From NCBI RefSeq assembly GCF_008580665.1, contig NZ_BKDJ01000006.1:128880-192879 (forward strand): a stretch of 64,000 nt of DNA, read 5' to 3'. Within the stretch, counting starts at the first letter, position 1, and each line of letters starts with the position of its first letter. The stretch is from Zafaria cholistanensis (lineage in GTDB: Bacteria > Actinomycetota > Actinomycetes > Actinomycetales > Micrococcaceae). Below are positions 17,031 through 27,150 of this stretch, in pieces. The notes beneath the pieces were generated by a model. It ran no database searches, was not told the origin of the DNA, and saw only the letters and a list, made by a program, of their open reading frames with translations. Both the position numbers and the translations under genes were made by a program.

Positions 17031-18110
17031 TTGAGCGAGGATGGTGGCCAGCGCACCCTGCGGGTGGGCATCCTGGCGGACCCGGGGCTGCCCGAGGCGG
17101 CCGCGCGCCCGATCGCCCAAGGGTTGGCCGGCGCCTTGCGGCGCGTGGTCGATCCTGGCTGCCGGTGGGATGTCGAAACCCTGCGCGGAGCCTTGCCGCT
17201 GACGGAGGACGGGCACATCCCCCTGCTTGAGCAGGCCGCGGAGCTGAGGGCGCGGAACCGGTGGGATTACGTGGTGTACCTGACGGACCTGCCCCGATCT
17301 CACGACGGGAAGGTCATGGTGTGCGAATCCAGCGCGGAGGCGAAGACGGTCCTGGTTTCGATGCCCGCGCTGGGGGCCTGGCGCGTGGGGGCTGCTGCCC
17401 GGAAGCTCCTGCTGGGCGCGCTGGGGTCCCTGCACGGGGGCGGCGGGCACCCCCCGCTTCCCCGCAGGACGCCCTTCCGGGCATCGACGGTTCAACGCCA
17501 AGGAGCAGAGGATGTTTCCTACACGGTAGTGTCCGGCTGGCCGGGCCGGCTGCGGCTGCTGGCGGGCATGGTCCGCAACAACAGGCCGGGCCGGCTGCTG
17601 TCCGCCCTCTCCACCTGCATGGCCGCCGCGGCCGCGACCGGTGCCTTCGGCATCTTCTACACCACCATGTGGAACATGGCCGACGTGCTGCCCCCGTGGC
17701 GGCTGGCGCTGATCAGCGCCGCGACGGTCGGCGCGCTGGGAGCGTGGCTCATCGTGCACAACGGATTGTGGAGCAGGGGCCTGGGCCCGGAAGCCTCGGC
17801 CCGGGCGGGCCTGGACAACGCGGCAACCATCGCCACCGTGGCGCTGAGCGTGGGGCTGATGCACATGGTCCTGTTTATGGTGCTGATGGCCGGGTCGCTG
17901 GTGGTTATCGATGCCGGCTACCTGGAAGCGGAGCTGGGCCACCCGGTGGGCCCGCTGGACTACGCGCGCCTGGCCTGGCTGGCGGCTTCGCTGGGAACCG
18001 TGGCGGGGGCCCTGGGCTCCAACTTCGACAGCGACGAGGCCATCCGTGAGGCGACCTACAGCAGGAGGGACCGCCAGCGGCGCCGCCTGAAGGACTCCTT
18101 CGAGGACTGA
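17031..18110 (+). CDS. Four-helix membrane protein with soluble N-terminal domain, unknown function
   Basis: A 359-residue protein in two parts. Residues 1-150 are soluble, start TLRVGILADPGLPEAAARPI and contain YVVYLTDLPRSHDGKVMVCE; residues 170-330 hold about four transmembrane helices. The C-terminus is strongly basic (YSRRDRQRRRLKDSFED). Relatives are sometimes labelled methylene-tetrahydrofolate dehydrogenase; nothing in the sequence supports that enzyme, and I treat it as hypothetical. The start is TTG at 17031 because GGAAGGAGG lies about 8 bases upstream; no better ATG exists before the conserved region. It diverges from YihY and precedes the GH13 gene by 220 bases. Confidence 0.65.
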   Translation: MSEDGGQRTLRVGILADPGLPEAAARPIAQGLAGALRRVVDPGCRWDVETLRGALPLTEDGHIPLLEQAAELRARNRWDYVVYLTDLPRSHDGKVMVCESSAEAKTVLVSMPALGAWRVGAAARKLLLGALGSLHGGGGHPPLPRRTPFRASTVQRQGAEDVSYTVVSGWPGRLRLLAGMVRNNRPGRLLSALSTCMAAAAATGAFGIFYTTMWNMADVLPPWRLALISAATVGALGAWLIVHNGLWSRGLGPEASARAGLDNAATIATVALSVGLMHMVLFMVLMAGSLVVIDAGYLEAELGHPVGPLDYARLAWLAASLGTVAGALGSNFDSDEAIREATYSRRDRQRRRLKDSFED

Positions 18111-18332
18111 TCCGGAGGGGGCGCCCGCCGGCCCGCGGGGAGCAGGAGTCCGCACGCCGGGAGACGCATGTTGTGGCTTGCACCGCAGGTGCCGCCCGTG
18201 ATGATCTTGAGGGGCGCACTGCAGCCATGGAAGTGGCGGGCAGGTGCGTCCTCACCGCTGGCAACGGAGGTGGGGGTTTACCTCGGGTTTTAGATGAGGA
18301 ACCAGCTGGACGCGGCAAGAGGGGAATCCACC

Positions 18333-20591
18333 ATGACCGATCTGACCGGATCCAAAAACATGGACGAGCGGCAAGGGGATCCCGCCGAGCCGCAGGAGAC
18401 CGAGCCGGCCCCGTCGCATGCGCTGGACATCACCTTCGATGAGCAGTTCTACCCGGCCCGGCCGCGGCCTCTCCGGCCGACGGCCAGGCGCAGGGAACAC
18501 ATTGCAGGGCAGCCGCCGTTCCAGGCCGATGGACGCAACAAGGTTTACGTCGAATGGCTGCGCAACCAGTCGATGCTCGGCGATGCCGATGTCCTGGCCC
18601 GCCAGCTGTCGGGGCAGGCCAGCATGTGGCAGAACCCCTACGCGTTTCCCAACCCGCGGGCGGCGGTGGAAAGGGCGTCCGTCTGGTTCACCGCCTACCC
18701 CTTGTCCTTCATCACCAAGCCCGGCCAGTCCTTCCTGGCGGCGCTGGGGGACCGGGACATGTGGGAGGCGTTCCAGCGCATCGGGATCAAGGCCATCCAC
18801 ACCGGCCCCGTGAAGCGGGCCGGCGGGCTCGACGGATGGGAACACACCCCCAGCATCGACGGCCACTTTGACCGCATCAGCATGGCCATCGACCCGTCCT
18901 TCGGCACCGTCGAGGAGTTCAGGGCGATGTGCGAGGCCGCGCAGGCGCACGGAGGCACCATCATCGACGACATCGTCCCCGGCCATACGGGCAAGGGGGC
19001 GGATTTCCGGCTGGCGGAGATGAACTACCGGGACTACCCGGGGATCTACCACATGATCGACATCCCCGAAGCCGACTGGCACCTGCTGCCCGACGTCCCC
19101 GAAGGCGAGGACTCGGTCAACATCGACAGCCGGACCGAAAGCGCCCTGCAGGAAGCCGGATACATCATCGGGCAGCTGCAGCGGGTCATCTTCTACGAGC
19201 CCGGCGTGAAGGAAACCAACTGGAGCGCCACCCGCCCCGTCTACGACACCACCGGCAAGCTGCGCAGGTGGGTCTATCTGCACTACTTCAAGTCCGGCCA
19301 GCCCTCGATCAACTGGCTCGATCCGACCTTCGCCGGAATGCGCCTGGTGATGGGCGACGCCCTCCACTCCCTGGTCGACCTTGGGACCGGCGCCCTCCGC
19401 CTGGACGCCAACGGTTTCCTGGGCGTCGAGAAGAGCGCCGAGGAAAGCCCCGCGTGGTCCGAAGGCCACCCCCTCTCGGAAGCGGCCAACCAGCTGTTGG
19501 GCAGCATGGTCCGAAAAGTCGGTGGCTTCACGTTCCAGGAACTGAACCTGAGCATCGACGACATCAAGGCCACCTCGGAAACCGGTCCGGACCTGTCATA
19601 CGACTTCGTGACCAGGCCCGCGTACCACCACGCGCTGGTGACGGCGGACACCGAATTCCTCCGGCTGACCCTGCGCCTGGCCATGGACGCCGGCGTGGAC
19701 CAGGCCTCGCTGGTCCATGCCCTGCAAAACCATGACGAACTCACGTACGAGCTGGTTCATTTCACCACGAAGCACCGGGACGACCACTTCGACCTGGCAG
19801 GGCTTCGCATGACCGGTTTCGAAGTCGCGGACAAGATCCAGGGCGACCTCAGGAAGGGCATTACCGGGCAGGCGGCGCCCTACAACCTCCTTTTCACCAC
19901 CAACGGCATCGCCTGCACCACGGCGAGCGTGATCACCGCCGTCCTGGGCATCAAGGACCTGTCCGCGATCACCGGGGAACAGAAGCGGCAGATCCGCGAC
20001 GTCCACCTGCTGCTGGCCATGTACAACGCCCTGCAGCCCGGCGTCTTTGCCCTGTCGGGATGGGACCTCTGCGGAGCACTGCCACTGGGGCGGGACCAGG
20101 TCTCGGAACTGCTCAGCAAGGGCGACACGCGGTGGATCAACCGCGGCCGGCACGACCTCATGGGACACGGCACCGCGGGCGAGCCCGGCGGCTCGGCGCT
20201 GCCCAAGGCCCAGACCCTCTACGAAACGCTGCCCGAGCAGCTCCTGGATGAGCATTCCTTCGCCTCACGGCTGGCCCGCATCCTCAGGGTGAGGGAGGAC
20301 CTGGGCATCGCGAAGAGCGAGCTCATCGATGTTCCGGACGTTTCCCATCGCGGGCTCCTGGTCATGGTCCACCGCCTGCCCTCAGGACAGCTGCAAATCA
20401 CCGTCCTGAACTTCTCGCCCGAAGACGTCGCCGGTTCCGTCCACTCGCCAACGCTCCCCACGGACGAAACCGTCACGGATGCCTTCACCGGGGAAAAAAT
20501 CAGCACCGTCGATGACCTGCACAGCTTCTACATCTCCCTTCCGCCGTACACCGGAACGGCCCTGCTCATCGGCTCCGTCGAAGGAGCCTGA
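18333..20591 (+). CDS. GH13 alpha-glucan enzyme, trehalose synthase (maltose glucosyltransferase)-like
   Basis: A 752-residue cytoplasmic glycoside hydrolase family 13 protein. The barrel motifs are present: nucleophile region [11 protein letters not shown], acid/base region [13 protein letters not shown], and the transition-state stabiliser in [12 protein letters not shown], the NHDELT wording being typical of trehalose synthases. The N-terminus up to [12 protein letters not shown] is longer and differs from ordinary TreS, and [18 protein letters not shown] replaces the usual motif I region, so it is a divergent subgroup (perhaps GH13_33). A C-terminal beta domain ([12 protein letters not shown]) follows. 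Likely reaction: maltose/trehalose interconversion. ATG 18333 was chosen for its GAGGGGA site; ATG 18294 is in frame but unsupported. No treZ/treY/glgE genes adjoin it. Confidence 0.75.
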   Translation: MTDLTGSKNMDERQGDPAEPQETEPAPSHALDITFDEQFYPARPRPLRPTARRREHIAGQPPFQADGRNKVYVEWLRNQSMLGDADVLARQLSGQASMWQNPYAFPNPRAAVERASVWFTAYPLSFITKPGQSFLAALGDRDMWEAFQRIGIKAIHTGPVKRAGGLDGWEHTPSIDGHFDRISMAIDPSFGTVEEFRAMCEAAQAHGGTIIDDIVPGHTGKGADFRLAEMNYRDYPGIYHMIDIPEADWHLLPDVPEGEDSVNIDSRTESALQEAGYIIGQLQRVIFYEPGVKETNWSATRPVYDTTGKLRRWVYLHYFKSGQPSINWLDPTFAGMRLVMGDALHSLVDLGTGALRLDANGFLGVEKSAEESPAWSEGHPLSEAANQLLGSMVRKVGGFTFQELNLSIDDIKATSETGPDLSYDFVTRPAYHHALVTADTEFLRLTLRLAMDAGVDQASLVHALQNHDELTYELVHFTTKHRDDHFDLAGLRMTGFEVADKIQGDLRKGITGQAAPYNLLFTTNGIACTTASVITAVLGIKDLSAITGEQKRQIRDVHLLLAMYNALQPGVFALSGWDLCGALPLGRDQVSELLSKGDTRWINRGRHDLMGHGTAGEPGGSALPKAQTLYETLPEQLLDEHSFASRLARILRVREDLGIAKSELIDVPDVSHRGLLVMVHRLPSGQLQITVLNFSPEDVAGSVHSPTLPTDETVTDAFTGEKISTVDDLHSFYISLPPYTGTALLIGSVEGA

Positions 20592-20655
20592 CCGCACGGG
20601 GAACCCACCCAGCCGGCAGTACCGGCCCGTTCCGCGGCGGGACGCGGGCGGCCTG

Positions 20656-22038
20656 TCAGGCGTTCCGCGAGGGACCCGCGGCCGTGGTTGCCGGGGCGGC
20701 ATTGCTGCCGGTGCGGTGTCCACGCAGCACCGGCGGCAATGCCGCTGCGGCCAGCAGGGCGAGCAGGACCAGCGGCACCCAGGGGATGCCGGGCCACCAG
20801 TGGTGCCGGTCGGTGAGGTCGAGCAACCGGCCCAGCAGGGCATTGCCTGCCAGCACGGCGATTCCGCCGCAGGTGGCTGACAACCCGAAGTAGGCCCCCC
20901 GCCGCGGCACCGGCCCGCCGGCCGGGACGAAGGCCGGGATCAGGGACAGGATGGTGGGGGTGAGGAGCATGCGGCCCAGGATCAAGACAGCGACGGCACC
21001 CGCCATCGGTGCCAGGGAACTGCCCGAAGTCCCGGGATGCACCGCGGTTGTTGCGGTCAGGGCAAACGCGGCGGCGAGCAGGACGAAGCCGGCGGACAGG
21101 GTGCGCCCCGGCCCCAGGCGCTGGGCCGCCGCCGCCGCCGGCAGCTGCAGCAGCAGGGTCAGGACAGAGGCCAGCAGGAACAGGGCGCCCAGCCAGGCGC
21201 CGTCCAGGCCCCGCCGGTCCAGTTCCACCGGGACCGCGAAGTAGAGCTGGTTGTAGGCCAGCATGTTCATGCTGGCGAACATGCAGAACACCACGAAGCG
21301 GCGGTTGCGCAGGCACTCAAGGGCCGGGCGGGCCACGGCGTGTCCCGGCTCCTCCAGATCCGGCTCCGGACCCTGTGTCGAATCCGCCGCAGTACGCTCC
21401 GGTGCAGCACGGTCAGCTGCAGCACGGTCAGCTGCAGCACGGCCCGCTGCAACACGGTCCGGCGCGGCGGGGAGGCGGTACCACAGCAGGATCGTTACGG
21501 CAGTGAAGACCGCGATCCCGGCGGCCAGCGCGGCGTCGAAGCCCCATCCCAGCAGGGCTGACCCCAGGACCGGGCCCAAGACGGCGCCGATCTCCCCGGT
21601 GATCGCCAGCCAGACGAACACCGAGCGCCGGCCCTTTTTTCCGCCGGCGGGTGCGCCGGCGTCGGCCTGGGACAGCTGGGATTCCAGGGCCGGGGAGAAC
21701 AGGGCGCCCCCGGCGCCGGTGAGGACCGCGCCGAGCAGGAACAAGGTGAAGTCGGAGGCCGCCGCCAGGGTGGCGTAGCCGAGGATGCGGATCAGGCAGC
21801 CGGTGAGGATCGCCCGGCGCGGGCCCCAGCGGTCGGCCAGTATGCCGCCGGCCAGGAACATCCCCTGCTGGCTGAAGGTGCGTGCCCCGAGCACCAGTCC
21901 GATCGCGGCGGCATCCATTCCGTAGTCCCGGCCCATGGCCCCGGCGAGGAAGGGAACGACGGCGTAGAAGCCGAGGTTGAAAACCAGTTGGGCACCCAGC
22001 AGGGTGCGCGTCTCAGGCCGGTAGTGGCGGAAGGGCAT
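20656..22038 (-). CDS. MFS exporter coupled to ABC importer (CntE/EntS-type candidate)
   Basis: A 460-residue major facilitator with twelve predicted helices. The helix 2-3 loop carries the family motif as GGILADRWGPRRAIL. A hydrophilic central loop holds a tandem Ala-rich repeat (AAADR units) from a 15-bp minisatellite at 21403-21462. The start ATG 22038 has AGGAG 6 bases upstream and lies inside the 3' end of the ABC ATPase gene (26-base overlap), so translation is coupled. Together with the upstream oligopeptide/nickel-type ABC genes this resembles the gene set of opine metallophore systems, in which one MFS protein exports and the ABC importer recovers the metal complex. The substrate is not readable from sequence; drug or peptide export is the alternative. 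Confidence 0.72.
   Translation of the reverse strand: MPFRHYRPETRTLLGAQLVFNLGFYAVVPFLAGAMGRDYGMDAAAIGLVLGARTFSQQGMFLAGGILADRWGPRRAILTGCLIRILGYATLAAASDFTLFLLGAVLTGAGGALFSPALESQLSQADAGAPAGGKKGRRSVFVWLAITGEIGAVLGPVLGSALLGWGFDAALAAGIAVFTAVTILLWYRLPAAPDRVAAGRAAADRAAADRAAPERTAADSTQGPEPDLEEPGHAVARPALECLRNRRFVVFCMFASMNMLAYNQLYFAVPVELDRRGLDGAWLGALFLLASVLTLLLQLPAAAAAQRLGPGRTLSAGFVLLAAAFALTATTAVHPGTSGSSLAPMAGAVAVLILGRMLLTPTILSLIPAFVPAGGPVPRRGAYFGLSATCGGIAVLAGNALLGRLLDLTDRHHWWPGIPWVPLVLLALLAAAALPPVLRGHRTGSNAAPATTAAGPSRNA
21403..21462. repeat. 15-bp minisatellite inside the MFS gene
   Basis: Four consecutive 15-bp units of TGCAGCACGGTCAGC, the last two with base changes, keep the reading frame of the MFS gene and encode the Ala/Asp/Arg-rich central loop between helices 6 and 7. 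Copy number could vary between strains without disrupting the protein. Confidence 0.85.
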
Positions 22039-23701
22039 CGAGGAGCTCCTGGGTCTCGGGAACCAGGCGTTGGGGACCCGTCGTCCCGGCCCGCCGGGAG
22101 GGAAGCGAGGCCGCCACCAGCTGCCTGCTGTGCGGGTGCTGCGGATCCGTGAAGAAGTCTTCGGTGGCCGCGAGCTCGACCAGGGCACCCTCGAAGAGGA
22201 CGGCGACGCGCTGGCTTGCGTAGCGGATGACGTTCATGTCGTGGGAGATCATGACCAGGGACATCCGGTGGTCGCGCTGCAGGCGCAGCAGCAGGTCCAG
22301 GACCTTGCGTTGGGTCACCGCGTCCAGGGCCGAGGTGGCCTCGTCGCAGATCAGCACCGTGGGCTCCAGCAAAAGCGCCCTGGCGATCGTGAGCCGTTGC
22401 AGCTGGCCCCCGGAGCATTGGCCGGGATACCTGTCCAACAGTCCGGGCTCCAGCTCCACTTCCTGCAGGACGCGGTGGATGCGGTTTTGGCGCTCCTCCG
22501 TGGTGAGGCCGCCGCGCTGCGCCAAAGGCGCTTCCAGGCTGGCACAGAGCCTCATGCGCGGGTCGAAGGCGTCGTGCGGCTCCTGGAAGACCAGCTGCAC
22601 GGCGGTGCCGGCACTGCCGCCAGGGCCCTGCCGTGCGCCCGTGGGCCGGGTGATGCGTCCGCTGTCCGGGGACTCGAGCCCGACGGCCAATCGGGCGAGG
22701 GTGCTTTTCCCGGAGCCGGACTGGCCCAGGACGCCGAGGATTTCGCCTTCAAGGACAGTGAGCGAGACCTGCTCCAGGGCGGGACGCAGGCCGCGTTTGG
22801 CCGCTGCGAAGCGCTTCGTGACGCCCTCAAGGGCCAGGACGGTGCGCGCGGAGGCGGCGGGGGCGGGCTTCGGGCCGGGGACCAGGGCGGAGGATGCCAG
22901 GAGCTGCCGGGTGCACTCGCTTTGGGGGGCGTCCAGGACTGCTGCGGCCGGGCCGGACTCCTTGACCTGTCCCGCCTCCATGACCACCACGCGGTCTGCG
23001 AAGGCGGAAACGGTGGCGAAGTCATGCGTGATGTAGAGGATGCCCAGTCCGCGCTGGCGCCGCTGCCGGTCGATCAGCTCCAGGATCTGGCGCTCGAGGA
23101 CCTTGTCGAGGGCGGAGGTCGGCTCGTCCGCCAGCAGCAGTTCGGGCTGGCCGGCCAGGGCGACCGCGAGCATGGCCCGCTGCGCCATGCCTCCCGAGAG
23201 TTGGTGGGGATACGCCCGCGCCCAGTGGCCCGGGTCGGAGAGGCCGGCCTCGGCCAGCAGGTCGACGGCCCGCGCCCTGGCTTCCCGGCCCCGGAGGCCC
23301 GCGTGGAGCCGGAGCGGTTCCAGCAGATGGCTGATGATGGTCTGCCGGGGGTTGAACATCCGTTTGGGCTGCTGGAAGAGCATGCCGATCCTGCCGCCGC
23401 GCACGCGGTTGAGCTCCGCCTCGCCGGCCGCCCTCAGGTCCGTCCCGCCCAGCCGGATCGTGCCGGAATCAATGCGCAGGTTGGGGGGAAGCAGGCCCAG
23501 CGCGGACATGGCCGTGAGCGTCTTGCCGCTTCCGGAGGCTCCGACGAGGGCCACGAACTCGCCCGGGGCGACGGTGAGGTCGACGCCGGCCAGGAGGGTG
23601 CGTGGGGCGGGCGCGCTCCGGTCCGCCCTGGTGCGCGCCGGAGCGGTGGAAGGTGTCCCCTCGCTGAGGCGCAGCTGTTCGATGAGCAGGCCCTCAGGCA
23701 T
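22013..23701 (-). CDS. Fused double ATPase of oligopeptide/nickel/opine-type ABC transporter
   Basis: A 562-residue cytoplasmic protein with two ABC ATPase domains, equivalent to DppD and DppF (or CntD and CntF) joined. Domain 1 (about 1-265): Walker A VGASGSGKT, signature LSGGMAQR, Walker B ELLLADEPTSALD, and ITHDFATV. Domain 2 (about 290-555): Walker A LGQSGSGKS, signature CSGGQLQR, Walker B VLICDEATSALD, and SHDMNV. All catalytic residues are intact in both halves. It energises the two permeases encoded upstream, with which it overlaps by 8 bases. The operon order is binding protein, permease, permease, ATPase, MFS. Confidence 0.93.
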   Translation of the reverse strand: MPEGLLIEQLRLSEGTPSTAPARTRADRSAPAPRTLLAGVDLTVAPGEFVALVGASGSGKTLTAMSALGLLPPNLRIDSGTIRLGGTDLRAAGEAELNRVRGGRIGMLFQQPKRMFNPRQTIISHLLEPLRLHAGLRGREARARAVDLLAEAGLSDPGHWARAYPHQLSGGMAQRAMLAVALAGQPELLLADEPTSALDKVLERQILELIDRQRRQRGLGILYITHDFATVSAFADRVVVMEAGQVKESGPAAAVLDAPQSECTRQLLASSALVPGPKPAPAASARTVLALEGVTKRFAAAKRGLRPALEQVSLTVLEGEILGVLGQSGSGKSTLARLAVGLESPDSGRITRPTGARQGPGGSAGTAVQLVFQEPHDAFDPRMRLCASLEAPLAQRGGLTTEERQNRIHRVLQEVELEPGLLDRYPGQCSGGQLQRLTIARALLLEPTVLICDEATSALDAVTQRKVLDLLLRLQRDHRMSLVMISHDMNVIRYASQRVAVLFEGALVELAATEDFFTDPQHPHSRQLVAASLPSRRAGTTGPQRLVPETQELLDALPPLPA

Positions 23702-24536
23702 TCCGCACCTCCAGCGCGGGGGAGGTTGGCGCCAGGGGGGTGGTGCTGCGGCGGACCAGGTGCTGGCCGATGAGGGTGACGCAAAGTGCGACGACGAAGA
23801 TGGCCAAGCCGGGAGCGAGGATGGCCAGCGGCGAGCGCAGGGCGAAGGGCTGCGCGGCGGCCAGCATCGAGCCCCAGTCCGACTGTGGCGGCTGCACCCC
23901 CAGTCCCAGGTAGGACAGTGCTCCGACGCTGATCAGCAACTGTCCAAAGCGGAGGGTGGCCTGTCCCAGCAGTGGGGCGGCCAGGTGCGGCAGGATGTGC
24001 CGCATGACGATGAAGCGGGGCGTGCACCCGAGCACGCGGGCGGCCTCGATGAATCCCCGGGCGGAAACGTCGTAGGCCAGTGCCCGGGCCAGCCGGGCGA
24101 AGGGCGTCCAGCCGGCCACCGTCAGGGCCAGCAGCAGCGACGGGTAGCCGCTTCCCAGCAGGGCGACCAGGAACAGGGCGAGCACCATCTCGGGCAGCGC
24201 GAGGAAGACGTCGTTGGTCCGGGTGAGGAATTCGTCGAGCCAGCCCCGGCGGCGGGCGCTGGCCACGCCGACCGCCGTGCCGATCACCCCGGTCAGCACC
24301 GTGGCCAGGGCTGCGATAGTGAGGGAGAACCGCCCGCCCTCGAGCAGGCGGCTGAGGGTGTCCCGGCCGAGGTGGTCCGTGCCCAGCCAGTGGTCGCCGC
24401 CGGGCGGGGAGAGCCTGGCGCCAAGGTCCTGGGCGGCGGGGGAATGGGGAGTGATCCAGGGGGAGAGCGCCACGGCGAGCACGATCAGGGCCAGGATCGA
24501 GGCGGCAACAAGCACGTGGGCGGGGAGGTTACGCAT
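23694..24536 (-). CDS. ABC transporter permease, DppC/OppC type
   Basis: A 280-residue inner-membrane permease with six helices. The N-terminal OppC-type segment reads PHSPAAQDLGARLSPPGGDHWLGTDHLGRDTLSRLLEGG, and the coupling motif follows as VLGCTPRFIVMRHILPHL (EAA loop, about residues 165-185). DHWLGTDHLGRD is the diagnostic sequence of the DppC subfamily. It overlaps the upstream permease gene by 8 bases and the downstream ATPase gene by 8 bases, so the genes form one translationally coupled unit. Confidence 0.93.
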   Translation of the reverse strand: MRNLPAHVLVAASILALIVLAVALSPWITPHSPAAQDLGARLSPPGGDHWLGTDHLGRDTLSRLLEGGRFSLTIAALATVLTGVIGTAVGVASARRRGWLDEFLTRTNDVFLALPEMVLALFLVALLGSGYPSLLLALTVAGWTPFARLARALAYDVSARGFIEAARVLGCTPRFIVMRHILPHLAAPLLGQATLRFGQLLISVGALSYLGLGVQPPQSDWGSMLAAAQPFALRSPLAILAPGLAIFVVALCVTLIGQHLVRRSTTPLAPTSPALEVRNA

Positions 24537-25470
24537 GGTGGGCCCTCATCCGGGGGTTCAGGAGCCGGTGGACCAGGTCGGCGGCCGTGGTCAGGACGAC
24601 GGCGAGTCCCACCACCACGACGACGCCTCCCTGGGCCAGGGGAATGTCGCTGTTGAGGACCGCGTCGTAGAGCAGCCGTCCCATGCCCGGGATCGCGAAG
24701 ATGACTTCCACGATGACCGATCCGCCCAGCAACCCGGCGAACCACACCGCCGCCAGGGTGGTCAGGGGCAGCAGCCCGTTGGGGAGCACGTGCTTCAGCA
24801 CGGTTTTCCGGCGGCCCAGCCCGCGGCTGCGGGCCGCCACCACGTGCTCGGCACTCAGGGCGTCGAGCACCCCTTCGCGCACCGCCGAGGTGAAATGGCT
24901 GATCGGGCGCAGCGCGAGCACGGTGACGGGCAGGACCGCGGAGGCGGGCCCCGCCCATCCCGCGGAAGGCAGCACGGACAGCTTCAGGGCGAAAATCAGC
25001 ACGAGCACCGGCGCGAGCCAGTATTCCGGGATCGCGATGAACGCCTGCGTCACGGTGGTGATGGCCTTGTCCGCCAGGCGTCCCTCCTGCAGGGCGGCGG
25101 CCGTCCCGAGGAGGACGGAGACCAGGGCCGCGGCGCCCAGGGTGGCCACGACCATGCTCAGGGTGATCCACAGGGCAGGCAGCACCTGTTCGACGACCGG
25201 GGTGCGGCTGGTGTAGGACAGGCCCATGTCCCCGCTGCCGAAGCGGCCCAGCCACCGCAGGTACTGCGTCCACAGCGGGTCGCCGATCCCCAGCTGGAGC
25301 GTCAGGGCCTGCACGGTGGCCTCGTCGACCACCTCGCCGGAAACCCGGGAGCGGATGATCTTCCGTGCCGGATCCCCGGGGGTGACGTAGGGGATGAGGA
25401 AGACCAGGAAGGACGCCAGAAGGACGGAGACCCCCAGGGTCGCCGTCCTTCTGGCAAGGAACAGCATCAT
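24529..25470 (-). CDS. ABC transporter permease, DppB/OppB type
   Basis: A 313-residue permease with six helices. The N-terminal part contains FLIPYVTPGDPARKII and LTLQLGIGDPLWTQYLRWLGRFGSGDMGLSY, the DppB-type loop ending in the usual 'GDLG.S' position. The EAA coupling loop is ARSRGLGRRKTVLKHVLPNGLLPL, and the C-terminal FAIPGMGRLLYDAVLNSDIPL is diagnostic for the family. Start ATG 25470 lies 62 bases after the binding-protein gene; ATG 25467 is an alternative. Confidence 0.93.
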   Translation of the reverse strand: MMLFLARRTATLGVSVLLASFLVFLIPYVTPGDPARKIIRSRVSGEVVDEATVQALTLQLGIGDPLWTQYLRWLGRFGSGDMGLSYTSRTPVVEQVLPALWITLSMVVATLGAAALVSVLLGTAAALQEGRLADKAITTVTQAFIAIPEYWLAPVLVLIFALKLSVLPSAGWAGPASAVLPVTVLALRPISHFTSAVREGVLDALSAEHVVAARSRGLGRRKTVLKHVLPNGLLPLTTLAAVWFAGLLGGSVIVEVIFAIPGMGRLLYDAVLNSDIPLAQGGVVVVVGLAVVLTTAADLVHRLLNPRMRAHHA

Positions 25471-25531
25471 TGCCGGCCCTGCCCGGGAGGAGCACCGGTG
25501 CTGCCGTGCACGCTCACGAGCCGGACCATGT

Positions 25532-27076
25532 TCACGATCCGGACTTGGTCGTTTCGGCGCGGAGCACGTACCGGGCCAGCGGGTCCTGCACGTGGGAGCC
25601 CAAGTTGGCGCGGACGGCGTCGATGGCCTGCTCGTTGACCAGCCAGATGTTCACGGCCTGGTCCTGGAGGATCTTCCCCGCCTCCGCGTACAGCCGGTAG
25701 CGCTCCTGGGTGTCGGCGGTCCGGGCCGCCTGCGCGATGAGCTTGTCGTAGTCCTCGTCGCAGAAGTGGCTGAGGTTGTACCCGCCGTCGCAGGTGTAGT
25801 CCGCCGTCAGGAAGCCGATCGGGTCGGCGATGTCGATGAGGCGGTTGCGCTGGCTGAGCACCATGTCGTAGTCGCCCGACAGCAGGTCCGGCTCCACCGC
25901 GGCGTATTCCGCGGTCCGGATTTTCACCGGCACATCCACTGCCTTCAGGTTTTCCTGGATGACGGTGGCCACGTCGGCGAACTCGGCGCGTTCGACGATC
26001 GCGATGATTTCCAGCGGCCGGCCGGCGGTGTATCCGGCGGCGGCGAGCAGCTGGCGGGCTGCCTCCACGTCCTGCTGTGGGGTCTGCGCGCCCTCGATCG
26101 CCCACGGCTCGGAGGGGGCGAAGGGCCCGCTGGCCGGCAGGGCGGCACCCTCGTAGACGCTGCCGGCCAGGGTGTTTAGGTCGAGCGCGGCCCGCAGGGC
26201 CTGGCGGAATTCGACGTCGTCGAACGGTGCCTTGCCGTTGTTCATGTACAGCGTCGCCGTCCGCGGCGAATCGGCCTTGAGGACCTTGACGTTCTCATCG
26301 GCCTCGAGCGCGGACAGGCTGGAGACGGGGATGGAGAGGGAAACGTCGGCCTCGCCGGTCTGGACCTGCGTGGCGCGGGTGGCTCCGTCGGTGATGAAGC
26401 GGACTTCGGCCCCGGCCAGCTGCACCTGCCCGCCCCAGTAGTCCTCGTTCCGGTCCAGGGTCAGGGACTGCTTGGGCTTCTCCGAGACGGGGGTGAAGGG
26501 TCCCGTGCAGTGGCCGAAGGGATCGACGGTTTCGCCTTCGAAGGCGGCCGGGGCCAGCACGCCGGTGTTGACGCTGGCCAAGCGGTAGGGAACCAGCGGG
26601 CTTTCAGTCGGGGTGGTGATCCGGACCGTGCGCTCGTCGATGGCCTCGACACCGCTGACGACGGTCGGGTTGAAGGCCCGGGCCGGGACCTCCGCCTCGA
26701 GCACCGTCCGCAGGGAGTTCACCACCGTGTCGGCCGTGAGCGCGGTGCCGTCCTGGAACTTCACCCCGTCGCGGAGGGTGAAGTCCCATTCCAGGTCGGA
26801 GACCTGCTCCCACCCGGTGGCGAGCGAGGGCACGATCTTCCCTGCGGCCTCGTCATACCGCGTGAGCGTCTCAAGGCATCCGGACAGGGACAGGATGTAC
26901 GCCGCGTCGCTTTCGAGGGCCCAATCGGCCACCGGAGCGCGGAAGTTGTCCACCACGATCCGCTGGTCGAGGTCGGCCGCCTGCGGACTTTCTCCTTCAC
27001 CGGAGAAGCCACAACCGGACAACGCCAACACGGCAACTAATCCCATGGCCGCCGAGGACCGCAGCAAAGCGCGCAC
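25532..27076 (-). CDS. Lipoprotein solute-binding protein, family 5 (peptide/nickel/opine type)
   Basis: A 514-residue extracytoplasmic lipoprotein that captures the substrate for the ABC importer. The signal peptide is RALLRSSAAMGLVAVLALSGC, with lipobox LSGC placing the lipid-modified Cys at residue 22. Family 5 features follow: LEWDFTLRDGVKFQDGTALTADTVVNSL, FGHCTGPF, YMNNGKAPFDDVEFRQALRAALD and YAEAGKILQDQAVNIWLVN. I chose GTG 27076 because AGGTGG precedes it by 4 bases and the signal peptide then has normal length; TTG 27124 in the same frame has no ribosome site. It is the first gene of an operon whose promoter carries an iron box, so the ligand may be a metal chelate rather than a peptide. 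Confidence 0.88.
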   Translation of the reverse strand: MRALLRSSAAMGLVAVLALSGCGFSGEGESPQAADLDQRIVVDNFRAPVADWALESDAAYILSLSGCLETLTRYDEAAGKIVPSLATGWEQVSDLEWDFTLRDGVKFQDGTALTADTVVNSLRTVLEAEVPARAFNPTVVSGVEAIDERTVRITTPTESPLVPYRLASVNTGVLAPAAFEGETVDPFGHCTGPFTPVSEKPKQSLTLDRNEDYWGGQVQLAGAEVRFITDGATRATQVQTGEADVSLSIPVSSLSALEADENVKVLKADSPRTATLYMNNGKAPFDDVEFRQALRAALDLNTLAGSVYEGAALPASGPFAPSEPWAIEGAQTPQQDVEAARQLLAAAGYTAGRPLEIIAIVERAEFADVATVIQENLKAVDVPVKIRTAEYAAVEPDLLSGDYDMVLSQRNRLIDIADPIGFLTADYTCDGGYNLSHFCDEDYDKLIAQAARTADTQERYRLYAEAGKILQDQAVNIWLVNEQAIDAVRANLGSHVQDPLARYVLRAETTKSGS

Positions 27077-27150
27077 AAAACCACCTAAGTTCAATTTCCG
27101 CAGACGGGGTGTCCGGGACGGCAAGGAAATGGCCGCGAGGGCCGAAGGTG

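Noticed and set aside
17031..18110. Methylene-tetrahydrofolate dehydrogenase
   Set aside because: I know this label from annotations of related proteins, but the sequence has four membrane helices and no FolD or MtdA motif.
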